Below are positions 1-6,889 of a stretch of 11,840 nt of DNA, in pieces. A model generated the notes under the pieces. It was not told the DNA's origin and ran no database searches. It saw nothing but the letters and a program-made list of their open reading frames with translations. Both the position numbers and the translations under genes were made by a program. The stretch is from contig CACONV010000027.1 in the NCBI GenBank assembly GCA_902628605.1, positions 1 to 11,840 of the forward strand, given 5' to 3'. Source of the stretch: an uncultured Bacteroidota bacterium. GTDB taxonomy: Bacteria; Bacteroidota; Bacteroidia; Flavobacteriales; Flavobacteriaceae. Position 1 is the first letter of the stretch, and each line of letters opens with the position of its first letter.

Positions 1-2
1 TT

Positions 3-269
3 AAAAGCAATCCTACTGAAAATTTTGAAAATTTTATAAAATGGGCACCTACATTAATTTCCGATTTTAACAAAATTGACTCCAACATGATTGATTCCAA
101 GTTGATTTTTAAGGATCTCTACGAGTATCAAAAAATGGAGAACCTTTTTGAAGTTAATTCAGATGGAAATGATTTAGGCTTTTGGAATTTAATTGACAAG
201 CTTCATCAAGAATTTTCTAAAATTTTGATTGCTAAAAGAATGGGTACTACCGGAAGGGACAAATTTTGA
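3..269 (+). pseudogene. Truncated AddB-like PD-(D/E)XK nuclease, internal N-terminal fragment
   Basis: The frame is open from the left edge of the window and ends at TGA 267-269, giving about 88 residues. The stretch with FIKWAPTLISDFNKID, followed by a conserved FW...L...F...L block and a GTTG motif (243-254), resembles the N-terminal, inactivated-helicase part of the long (about 900-residue) AddB-like PD-(D/E)XK nucleases of Bacteroidota. These are thought to act with a UvrD-type helicase in double-strand-break processing. The resemblance ends at about 254. Beyond it the DNA encodes superoxide dismutase in a different frame, so the nuclease is cut off after roughly its first fifth and the catalytic C-terminal domain is missing. 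The ATG at 87 is internal, not a real start, since similarity continues upstream of it. The family call is from recognition of the motif only. The true 5' end lies outside the window. Confidence -1.
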
Positions 270-735
270 GGAAATGGATATAATTGATTTACTAAAGTCA
301 ATGGATATGAATAATGCTACTCTAAGAAATAATGGTGGTGGTTTCTATAACCACTCACTTTTTTGGTCAGTAATTGGACCTAATAAAGGAGGTTCACCTA
401 TTGGAGACCTTTCAGATGAAATTAATAAGTGTTTCGGTTCTTTTGATTCATTTAAAGAATTATTTTCTAAAGCTGCCGCTTCAAGGTTTGGTTCGGGTTG
501 GGCATGGCTATGTGTTAAAAATGATCGTGTTTTAGAGGTATGCTCTTCAGCAAATCAAGACAACCCCCTGATGCCAAATATTGGTTGTGGAGGGACTCCA
601 ATTTTAGGTATTGATGTTTGGGAACATGCCTACTATTTAAAATATCAAAATAGAAGGCCAGAATACATATCAGCATTTTTTAACATTATAGATTGGGAGT
701 CAGTTGGTAAGATCTATAAGGAAGCTACTGGTTAA
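229..735 (+). pseudogene. Superoxide dismutase (Fe/Mn family) lacking its N-terminus
   Basis: Iron/manganese superoxide dismutase disproportionates superoxide to peroxide and oxygen. From about 250 the translation follows Bacteroidota SODs closely: the [14 protein letters not shown] helix with one metal-ligand His (residue 42 of this frame), the [13 protein letters not shown] block, NQDNPLMP, and [16 protein letters not shown] with ligands Asp129 and His133. The Gln in NQD is the Mn-type position, although the GGGFYNHS region resembles cambialistic enzymes. About 46 N-terminal residues are missing, including the first His ligand and the HHxxY gateway region, so the product cannot build a normal four-ligand site. 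A TGA at 226-228 closes the frame upstream. The given start (229) is a TTG; an ATG at 274, five bases after the nuclease fragment's stop, is an equally plausible reinitiation site. I read it as the back part of a gene broken by a deletion or by mis-assembly. Family identity is very secure; the pseudogene status is inference. Confidence -1.
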
Positions 736-745
736 CTTGAAAGTA

Positions 746-771
746 AAAAGGAGGAAAAAATTCCTCCTTTT
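746..771. terminator. Bidirectional intrinsic terminator between SOD and purF
   Basis: An 11-bp perfect inverted repeat, AAAAGGAGGAA (746-756) and TTCCTCCTTTT (761-771), encloses a four-base AAAA loop. The stem has a G/C-rich middle, and its outer bases give a short T run in the transcript on either strand. It starts 10 bases after the SOD stop and lies 107 bases beyond the purF stop on the other strand, so it can end both convergent transcripts. Confidence -1.
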
Positions 772-878
772 GCCCAAATTTCACCATGAACTTAACCTAA
801 TTATGTTCTGGTAGAATAAATTTATTATTTATGTTGATAATTAGAAACTATTTTAGGTTTATTTTTGAAAAGTTTGAA

Positions 879-2771
879 CTAGTACGCTCTTGAAGATTTT
901 CCTTCAAAAAAGTTTATAAAAGACTGATTTACAACTCTGTTTCCTCCAGGTGTTGGATAATTACCTGTAAAGTACCAATCACCTTTGTGATTAGGACACG
1001 CCTTATGCAGTCCCTCGATTTTTTGAAAAATTATTTTTAAAGGAATATCATTTAATTTACTAGTTAACATATCGGACATTTTATTTGATATTTCATCGTC
1101 TGTGAAATTTTTGTATATGTCTTTTACGTGATTTTCAACTTCTGCTTTTTTATTTTTAAAAGAGTTGACACATAAATCGTAAACTTTCTTAACCATACCT
1201 GATGTACCATTTTCTTCATGAAGATTAATAGCAGCTTGGAAAGCAATAAAATCTTCAAGTTTAGCCATATCTATGCCGTAACAGTCAGGGTATCTAATTT
1301 GTGGTGCACTAGATACAATTATTATCTTTTTGGGATTTAATCTATTTAACATTGTCAAAATGCTTTCTCTAAGAGTTGTTCCCCTTACGATACTGTCATC
1401 TAAGATTACTAAATTATCAGAGGGCTTTACTATACCATAAGTAACATCATAAACATGATTTACCAACTCATTTCTTGAATTATCTTCAGTTATGAAAGTT
1501 CTTAATTTAACATCTTTTATTGCAATTTTTTCAATTCGAGGTCTCAATTCTAAAATTTTTTGAATCTCAACCAAATCAAAATTTGATTCATTTAGCTTAA
1601 CACTAACCTTATTTCTTACGTAATCTTGGACCGAACTTATAAGTCCATAAAAAGAGGTTTCAGCAGTATTAGGAATATACGAAAACACTGTGTTTTTTAA
1701 ATCATCCTTTATGGATTCCATAATTTGACCAAACAGAAGATATCCTAATTTTTTCCTCTCTTTATAAATATCAGAATCACTACCTCTGGAAAAATAAATT
1801 CTTTCAAAAGAACATTGCTTTTTTTCAGTTTCTCTAAAAATTTTAACCATGTCTATATTGTCAGATTTTTTTAAAATCATTGCATTCCCCGGAGGTATTT
1901 CTTTTATTGAGTTGAATTTGACATCAAAAACCGTTTGAATTACTGGTCTTTCGGAAGCAACTACAGTAAATTCATCGTTATCAAAATAAAAAGCTGGTCT
2001 GATCCCACAAGGGTCTCGAAGAACAAAAGCATCGCCATGACCTATCATTCCGGCAATAGTGAATCCCCCGTCCCAGTCTTTAGAAGCTTTTTTAAGAATT
2101 TTAGAAATATCTAGTCTTTCTGCTATTAAAGGTGACGAATCAAATTTACTAAATCCCTCTTTTTTTAAATTTTTATAAATTTTAGCTACTGCGTCGTCCA
2201 AAAAGTGACCAATATTTTCCATCACAGTTATTGTGTCAGAATTTTCTTTGGGGTGCTGTCCAAGTTGAACTAAATTTGAAAACAATTTTCCCACATTGGT
2301 CATATTAAAATTACCAGCTACGATTAAATTTCTGTGCATCCAGTTGTTTTGTCGAAGAAACGGATGGACACTCTCAATACTGTTTTTACCAAACGTTCCA
2401 TATCTTACATGTCCCAACATTAATTCTCCAAGAAAGGGAACTCTTTTTTTTAATAATTTTAAATTTTTTGAGAGAGTAGGATTTGTATTTATCTCATTTG
2501 ATATGGTAGTATTGATTTTTTGAAAAATATCATAAATAGGCTGTTGTTTACTTGACCTAATTCTACTCATAAATCTTTCTCCTGGATTCATATCAAACTT
2601 TATACTGGCAAAACCCGCACCATCTTGTCCTCGATTGTGCTGTTTTTCCATCATCAGATACATTTTATTTATCCCGAAAAGTGCTGAACCGTACTTTTCT
2701 TGAAAATATTCAAGAGGTTTTTTAAGTTTCAAAAGTGCTATTCCACATTCGTGCTTAATAAAATCACTCAT
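879..2771 (-). CDS. purF: Amidophosphoribosyltransferase family protein (long Bacteroidota PurF type)
   Basis: PurF enzymes make 5-phosphoribosylamine from PRPP and glutamine, the first committed step of purine synthesis. The N-terminal Ntn glutaminase domain has the nucleophile Cys9 after a short propeptide, then RGQD (47-50), GHVRYGTFG (120-128), GNFNMTN (153-159) and NSDT (177-180). The phosphoribosyltransferase domain has the PRPP loop LDDSIVRGTT (457-466) and SSAPQIRYPDCYGIDM. At 630 residues it is well above the usual 470-510: about 30 extra residues lie near 385-410, and there is a C-terminal extension ending in a DWYFTGNYPTPGGNRVVN block. I recall this longer architecture from Bacteroidota, where a standard-length PurF may coexist, so this could be a specialised paralogue. 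The usual oxyanion Asn-Gly appears as Asn154-Phe155. It is the last gene of the leftward operon, and its ATG overlaps the kinase stop (ATGA, 2768-2771), suggesting translational coupling. Confidence -1.
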   Translation of the reverse strand: MSDFIKHECGIALLKLKKPLEYFQEKYGSALFGINKMYLMMEKQHNRGQDGAGFASIKFDMNPGERFMSRIRSSKQQPIYDIFQKINTTISNEINTNPTLSKNLKLLKKRVPFLGELMLGHVRYGTFGKNSIESVHPFLRQNNWMHRNLIVAGNFNMTNVGKLFSNLVQLGQHPKENSDTITVMENIGHFLDDAVAKIYKNLKKEGFSKFDSSPLIAERLDISKILKKASKDWDGGFTIAGMIGHGDAFVLRDPCGIRPAFYFDNDEFTVVASERPVIQTVFDVKFNSIKEIPPGNAMILKKSDNIDMVKIFRETEKKQCSFERIYFSRGSDSDIYKERKKLGYLLFGQIMESIKDDLKNTVFSYIPNTAETSFYGLISSVQDYVRNKVSVKLNESNFDLVEIQKILELRPRIEKIAIKDVKLRTFITEDNSRNELVNHVYDVTYGIVKPSDNLVILDDSIVRGTTLRESILTMLNRLNPKKIIIVSSAPQIRYPDCYGIDMAKLEDFIAFQAAINLHEENGTSGMVKKVYDLCVNSFKNKKAEVENHVKDIYKNFTDDEISNKMSDMLTSKLNDIPLKIIFQKIEGLHKACPNHKGDWYFTGNYPTPGGNRVVNQSFINFFEGKSSRAY

Positions 2772-3697
2772 ATCGACAAAGTTAGATCAATTTTATTTTT
2801 ATTTATAAATATTTCCAATCTCTCTATAATGTTTTTTTTGAGAATTTTTTCTATTGAACTAGTCCCCAAACCCTCAACCGTGAAAGAGGCTAAAATTGTT
2901 CCCAAAATAAGTCCTTTTTTTAAACTGTTAAAATCTACCTTCTTAATTTCAGACAAGTAGGCTGCCAAACCTCCCGCAAAAGTATCACCAGCACCGGTTG
3001 GGTCAATTGCTTTAACTCTAAATGAGGGTAAAGAAAATTTTTCGTCTTTACTATATAATTCTGCACCCAATTCTCCCTTCTTAATAATCACATATTGAGG
3101 TCCTTTTTTAATAATTTTGTGAGCACAATTTTCTAAAGATTTTTCTTTAGTTAACAGGTAAGCTTCCTCATCATTTATAGATATTAAATTTACTTTTGAA
3201 ATAACTTGATTTAAATCTTCTAAATTATTTTCCATCCAAAAATTCATAGTATCCAATATCAAAAATTGATTTTTACCCGATAGTTGGTTGATGCTTTTAT
3301 TTTGGACAGAAGGATGTAAATTTCCTAGAACAACAATATTACTGTCTTTAAATTTTTTTGGAATATTAGGATTAAAGTTTTCCAAAACTCCAAGTTTAGT
3401 GTCTAATGTAGTTCTTTTATTTATGTCCACATGATACCTTCCACTCCAAAAAAAACTTTTTTTATTTTTAATAATCTCAACCCCTGAAATGTCAGCGCCA
3501 GTTGAATTTATTCTATTCAAATATTCTAAGGGGAAATCGTCTCCAACGACTGATACAATACCAAAATTATTTGAAATTTTAGAAATTGCAAAAGAAATAT
3601 ATGTAGCAGCTCCACCCAAAATTACTCCAGAATTTAAAGAAGGTGTTTGAATTGAATCAAAAGCTAAAGTGCCAATTACTAAAAGTTTTTTGCTCAT
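2768..3697 (-). CDS. PfkB-family carbohydrate/nucleoside kinase
   Basis: This is a ribokinase-fold cytoplasmic kinase that phosphorylates a sugar or nucleoside hydroxyl with ATP. The N-terminal half carries the substrate-side motif LGGAATYISFA (28-37) and VSVVGDDFP (48-56). NDEEA (175-179) matches the PfkB Mg/ATP-associated motif, and the C-terminal signature DPTGAGDTFAGG (232-243) contains the anion hole and catalytic base Asp238. At 309 residues it is full length. The substrate is not readable from the sequence; candidates include ribose, adenosine, inosine or another purine nucleoside. It lies 34 bp downstream of rnhA and overlaps purF by four bases, so a role in ribose or nucleoside supply to purine metabolism is an attractive inference but unproven. 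Confidence -1.
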   Translation of the reverse strand: MSKKLLVIGTLAFDSIQTPSLNSGVILGGAATYISFAISKISNNFGIVSVVGDDFPLEYLNRINSTGADISGVEIIKNKKSFFWSGRYHVDINKRTTLDTKLGVLENFNPNIPKKFKDSNIVVLGNLHPSVQNKSINQLSGKNQFLILDTMNFWMENNLEDLNQVISKVNLISINDEEAYLLTKEKSLENCAHKIIKKGPQYVIIKKGELGAELYSKDEKFSLPSFRVKAIDPTGAGDTFAGGLAAYLSEIKKVDFNSLKKGLILGTILASFTVEGLGTSSIEKILKKNIIERLEIFINKNKIDLTLSI

Positions 3698-3731
3698 GAA
3701 CAGAAGTATTATTTTTTAAACATTTTTTATT

Positions 3732-4211
3732 TTAGTTTAGATTTTTATTGAGTTTTTCATAATACGAATCATGTTCAGTAGAGTTGTTTTTTGCTGCTTT
3801 TACCGCCAGCTCGTCACACCTCTCATTTTGTGGATGATTATTATGCCCTTTAATCCAATTAAATTTGACATTATGTTTTTCATTCATTTTTAAAAAACGA
3901 AGCCATAAATCTGGATTTTTAATATTTTTAAAATTATTATTTTTCCATTTAAATATTCTTTTAAGTTCAACCGAATCAACAATATATTTTGAATCAGTGA
4001 AAACTTTAACATTCCCTCTTTGTATCTTTATTTTTTCAAGAGCTACTACTACCGCAAGTAGTTCCATTCTGTTGTTAGTAGTATATTTAAATCCTTTTGA
4101 GTATTCTTTAATGTAATTTTTATTTTTCCATTCTAAAATTATCCCGTAACCTCCAGGACCAGGATTCCCCAGTGAAGAGCCGTCTGTGTAAATATTAATG
4201 CTTGCTTCCAT
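3732..4211 (-). CDS. rnhA: Ribonuclease HI
   Basis: This enzyme cleaves the RNA strand of RNA-DNA hybrids (R-loops, primers) using two metal ions. All catalytic residues of the bacterial type 1 enzyme are visible: Asp10 in IYTDGSSLGNPGPGGYG, Glu50 in TTNNRMELLAV, Asp73 in VFTDSKY, His123 in KGHNNHPQNERCD, and Asp133. The 159-residue length and the WIKGH segment are typical, and there is no N-terminal hybrid-binding domain. Its start lies inside the 3' end of purN (17-base overlap, 4195-4211). That start is supported because the conserved first beta strand begins at residue 5 and no later Met precedes it. It is the second gene of the leftward operon. Confidence -1.
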   Translation of the reverse strand: MEASINIYTDGSSLGNPGPGGYGIILEWKNKNYIKEYSKGFKYTTNNRMELLAVVVALEKIKIQRGNVKVFTDSKYIVDSVELKRIFKWKNNNFKNIKNPDLWLRFLKMNEKHNVKFNWIKGHNNHPQNERCDELAVKAAKNNSTEHDSYYEKLNKNLN

Positions 4212-4761
4212 ACAGTAACTGATATATTATTATTGGGAAGTACTTCATTTCCAAACTTTTGACTTTTGCTTTGATTGTACTTAAAGTTTCATTTTTATTT
4301 AAATTAATTTTTTTTTGAAAAATAATTTCTCCTTTGTCATACTTTTCATTAACATAATGGATGGTTATTCCTGTTTCTTTTTCCTTGTTCCTTAGAACTC
4401 GATTATGAACATTATCACCGTACATCCCTTTACCACCATACTTAGGCAAAAGCGAAGGATGTATGTTTATGATTTTTTTTTTAAAAACAACAATTAGTTC
4501 AGCAGGTATTTTTTTTAAATATCCAGCCAATATTATTAAGTCAGGTTGATAATTAAGACATTCTTTAAGCAAAGACAAACTATTACTTATTTGAACCAGA
4601 ATACAAGGAATTTTTAATTTTTTCATTTTTTCAAAGACGCCAGCTTTTTCTACGTTACATAATACTTTTATCTCATTTTTTGAATCAGTTTTTTTTAAAA
4701 ATTTAGAAATATTAACAGCATTTGAGCCATTACCTGACGCTAATATCAATACTTTTTTCAT
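4195..4761 (-). CDS. purN: Phosphoribosylglycinamide formyltransferase (GAR transformylase 1)
   Basis: PurN transfers a formyl group from 10-formyltetrahydrofolate to GAR, the third step of purine synthesis. The N-terminal phosphate-binding loop ASGNGSN (8-14) is present, then PDLIILAGYLKKIP (73-86), and the active-site run INIHPSLLPKYGGKGMYG with Asn99 and His101. Asp142 in YDKGEI is the counterpart of E. coli Asp144. The 188-residue length is typical. The GGKGMYG form instead of the proteobacterial PGLH is characteristic of Bacteroidota. It is the first gene of the leftward operon (purN, rnhA, kinase, purF), divergent from acpP. I found no clear -7 element for it in the intergenic region. 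Confidence -1.
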   Translation of the reverse strand: MKKVLILASGNGSNAVNISKFLKKTDSKNEIKVLCNVEKAGVFEKMKKLKIPCILVQISNSLSLLKECLNYQPDLIILAGYLKKIPAELIVVFKKKIINIHPSLLPKYGGKGMYGDNVHNRVLRNKEKETGITIHYVNEKYDKGEIIFQKKINLNKNETLSTIKAKVKSLEMKYFPIIIYQLLYGSKH

Positions 4762-4892
4762 TGTATATTTAGATATTATTTTTTAAATAAAATCATACTA
4801 ATATAAATGGTTTAATAAGTTTTTGGTGTAGATTTTTGAAATTTAAATTACATTTTAATCATATTATCAATAGAAATCGTCCAAAGATTTGT

Positions 4893-4900
4893 TATTTTTG
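4893..4900 (+). promoter_or_regulatory. Candidate Bacteroidota -7 promoter element for acpP
   Basis: TATTTTTG matches the Bacteroidota sigma-A -7 consensus TAnnTTTG and ends 27 bases before the acpP ATG, giving a short leader of about 20 nt. It is flanked exactly by TTTGT (4888-4892) and ACAAA (4901-4905), a 5-bp dyad that could be chance in such AT-rich DNA. No good -33 TTG lies 17-23 bases upstream, so confidence is limited. No Shine-Dalgarno precedes the ATG; the leader is A-rich, as is common in this phylum. Confidence -1.
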
Positions 4901-4927
4901 ACAAACAAAATTTAAAACCAAAATACT

Positions 4928-5161
4928 ATGTCTGACGTAAATTCAAGAGTAAAAGCAATTATTGTAGATAAATTAGGTGTTGACGAAGGTGAAGTTGTTG
5001 CTGATGCTAGCTTTACAAATGATCTTGGTGCCGATTCCCTTGACACTGTTGAACTTATAATGGAATTTGAAAAAGAATTTGATATTCAAATTCCAGATGA
5101 CCAAGCTGAAAATATTTCAACCGTTGGCCAAGCTATTCAGTATATAGAACAAGCTAGTTAA
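4928..5161 (+). CDS. acpP: Acyl carrier protein
   Basis: AcpP is a small acidic cytoplasmic carrier that holds growing acyl chains on a 4'-phosphopantetheine arm for the type II fatty acid synthase. The 77-residue sequence has the invariant [11 protein letters not shown] motif, with the modified Ser at residue 37, and the acidic helix II/III region ([14 protein letters not shown]) that docks partner enzymes. It is the first gene of the rightward operon, seven bases ahead of fabF, its direct partner. Length and motif are standard and nothing looks unusual. Identification is very secure. Confidence -1.
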   Translation: MSDVNSRVKAIIVDKLGVDEGEVVADASFTNDLGADSLDTVELIMEFEKEFDIQIPDDQAENISTVGQAIQYIEQAS

Positions 5162-5168
5162 TTTTTAA

Positions 5169-6416
5169 ATGAATCCAAGACGAGTAGTTGTTACCGGATT
5201 GGGAGCATTGACACCTATAGGTAATTCTGTTTCAGAATATTGGGAAGGTCTTATAGATGGTAAAAGTGGTTCTGCTCCAATTACTTATTTTGACACATCG
5301 GATTTTAAAACCAAGTTTGCGTGTGAATTAAAAAATTTTGACGCCCTTGATTTTATTGAGAAAAAGGAAATACGAAGACAGGACAAATTTTCACAATATG
5401 CTACTATCTGCTCTGAAGAGGCAATTAATGATTCAGGTCTTGTAAATTCAAAATTTGATTCTAACAGAGTTGGAGTTATCTGGGGAGCAGGAATTGGCGG
5501 AATTGAAACATTTCAAAATGAGATGGAAAATTTTTTCTCAAATAAAAAACCAAGATTTAATCCATTTTTTATTCCTAAACTAATTGCTGATATTGCACCA
5601 GGCCTTATATCAATCAAATACGGTTTTAAGGGGCCAAATTTCACAACGGTCTCTGCCTGTGCTTCTTCCTCAAATGCAATTATAGATGGTTTAAATTATA
5701 TTAGATTAGGTTACGCTGACATTATTATAGCAGGTGGGTCTGAGGCAGCTGTCACATGTGCAGGAATAGGGGGATTTAACGCAATGCATGCTTTATCTAC
5801 AAGAAATAATGAACCCGACAAAGCATCTCGCCCTTTTGATAGTGATAGAGACGGCTTTGTTTTAGGAGAGGGAGGAGGATGCATTGTTTTAGAAGATTTT
5901 GAACACGCAATTAAAAGAAATGCCAAAATTTATTGTGAACTGGCAGGCGGTGGATTATCTGCAGATGCACACCACATGACAGCACCACATCCTGAAGGGA
6001 ATGGGGCAAAAAAAGTAATGGAAAATTGTTTACAGGATGCCAAATTAAATATTGATGAAGTTGATCATATAAATATGCATGGGACATCAACTCCTCTAGG
6101 AGATATTGCAGAAACTAGAGCTGTTCTTAACGTTTTTAAAAATCATGCTTATTCTATAAATATTAATTCAACAAAATCAATGACCGGTCACCTTTTAGGT
6201 GCGGCAGGAGCAATTGAAGCTATTTCTTGTATTTTATCTATTAACAATAACAAAATACCACCCACAATAAATCACTTCACAAAAGATGAACAGATAGATT
6301 CTAAATTAAACTTTACGTTTAATAAATTTCAAGAAAGAAATGTTAGAGTAGCTCTTTCTAATACGTTTGGATTCGGTGGTCACAATGCATGTTTAGTTTT
6401 CAAAAAAATTGATTAA
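5169..6416 (+). CDS. fabF: 3-oxoacyl-ACP synthase II
   Basis: FabF catalyses decarboxylative condensation of malonyl-ACP with acyl-ACP in fatty acid elongation. The thiolase-fold catalytic triad is intact: Cys164 in TVSACASSSNA, His304 in NMHGTSTPLGD, and His341 in SMTGHLLGAAGA, with the conserved Lys336. The C-terminal glycine-rich loop FGFGGHNAC (400-408) is the usual acyl-gating region. The 415-residue length matches the KAS II family. It is co-transcribed with acpP. The next gene starts only 14 bases after its stop; in the flavobacterial gene order I recall, rnc (RNase III) would lie at this point, and it is absent here. Confidence -1.
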   Translation: MNPRRVVVTGLGALTPIGNSVSEYWEGLIDGKSGSAPITYFDTSDFKTKFACELKNFDALDFIEKKEIRRQDKFSQYATICSEEAINDSGLVNSKFDSNRVGVIWGAGIGGIETFQNEMENFFSNKKPRFNPFFIPKLIADIAPGLISIKYGFKGPNFTTVSACASSSNAIIDGLNYIRLGYADIIIAGGSEAAVTCAGIGGFNAMHALSTRNNEPDKASRPFDSDRDGFVLGEGGGCIVLEDFEHAIKRNAKIYCELAGGGLSADAHHMTAPHPEGNGAKKVMENCLQDAKLNIDEVDHINMHGTSTPLGDIAETRAVLNVFKNHAYSININSTKSMTGHLLGAAGAIEAISCILSINNNKIPPTINHFTKDEQIDSKLNFTFNKFQERNVRVALSNTFGFGGHNACLVFKKID

Positions 6417-6430
6417 AACCGTTGACATAA

Positions 6431-6889
6431 GTGAAGACTAGAAAAGTTTTTTTAAATATAGAACCTGAAGATATTGATGATTTTTCAGTTGTTGCCATTC
6501 ATACAAATTTAGAAGCCTATTTAGTTGCCTATAGATTGAATGAAAATCTTGGATGTCTTCTTCATAAATCCAAAAAAAAATCTGTTGGTGATATTTATAC
6601 TAGATTTAAATATGTGTCAAAAATATCAAAAGATAACTGGGAATTAATTTCAAATCATTACGAAAATGACGAAATTTTTACCAAAGAAAACCTCCTTTTT
6701 AACATAAACGAAATGAATAAAAAAAGTTTAATCCCTACCTTTAATTCTGTGGATTTTTTCTTCAAAATTCCTAAATCTAGGATCATAAACGATTGGGTAA
6801 AGAAGATTAGAAAAATTGAAGGAATTCAGCTAGTTTATGAGATTGATAAAAGAATATTAACCAATCTTCAAAACTTAATTTTTGAATGA
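6431..6889 (+). CDS. IPExxxVDY-family protein (function unknown)
   Basis: This small cytoplasmic protein family is found in Bacteroidota, usually just upstream of pyk; its function is not known. The 152-residue sequence has the family pattern: an N-terminal FSVVAIHTNLEAYLVAYRLNENLG block (18-41), a naming motif in the degenerate form IPTFNSVDF (101-109) instead of IPExxxVDY, and the C-terminal YEIDKRILTNLQNLIFE ending. A TAA at 6428-6430 immediately precedes the GTG at 6431, and no ATG occurs in frame until about residue 95, so GTG is the only sensible start and the protein looks full length. There is no Shine-Dalgarno, signal peptide or membrane segment. Its stop overlaps the pyk start, implying coupled translation. 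Assignment rests on motif plus gene order. Confidence -1.
   Translation: MKTRKVFLNIEPEDIDDFSVVAIHTNLEAYLVAYRLNENLGCLLHKSKKKSVGDIYTRFKYVSKISKDNWELISNHYENDEIFTKENLLFNINEMNKKSLIPTFNSVDFFFKIPKSRIINDWVKKIRKIEGIQLVYEIDKRILTNLQNLIFE

Noticed and set aside
87..269. A 60-residue protein starting at ATG 87
   Set aside because: The frame is open back to the window edge and family-like residues (WAPTLISDFNKID) lie upstream of the ATG, so it is an internal Met of a truncated larger gene.
815..826. 12-bp AT palindrome AATAAATTTATT between SOD and purF
   Set aside because: Only A and T, short, no loop, and no placement suggesting an operator; expected by chance in this composition.
794..859. 7-bp inverted repeat AACCTAA / TTAGGTT downstream of purF
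   Set aside because: The arms are short and the separation long (52 bases); the 746-771 hairpin already explains termination.
2296..2960. Two open frames antisense to purF and the kinase
   Set aside because: Both overlap intact conserved genes, are rich in Phe/Ile/Ser as expected from complementing AT-rich codons, and have no family features.
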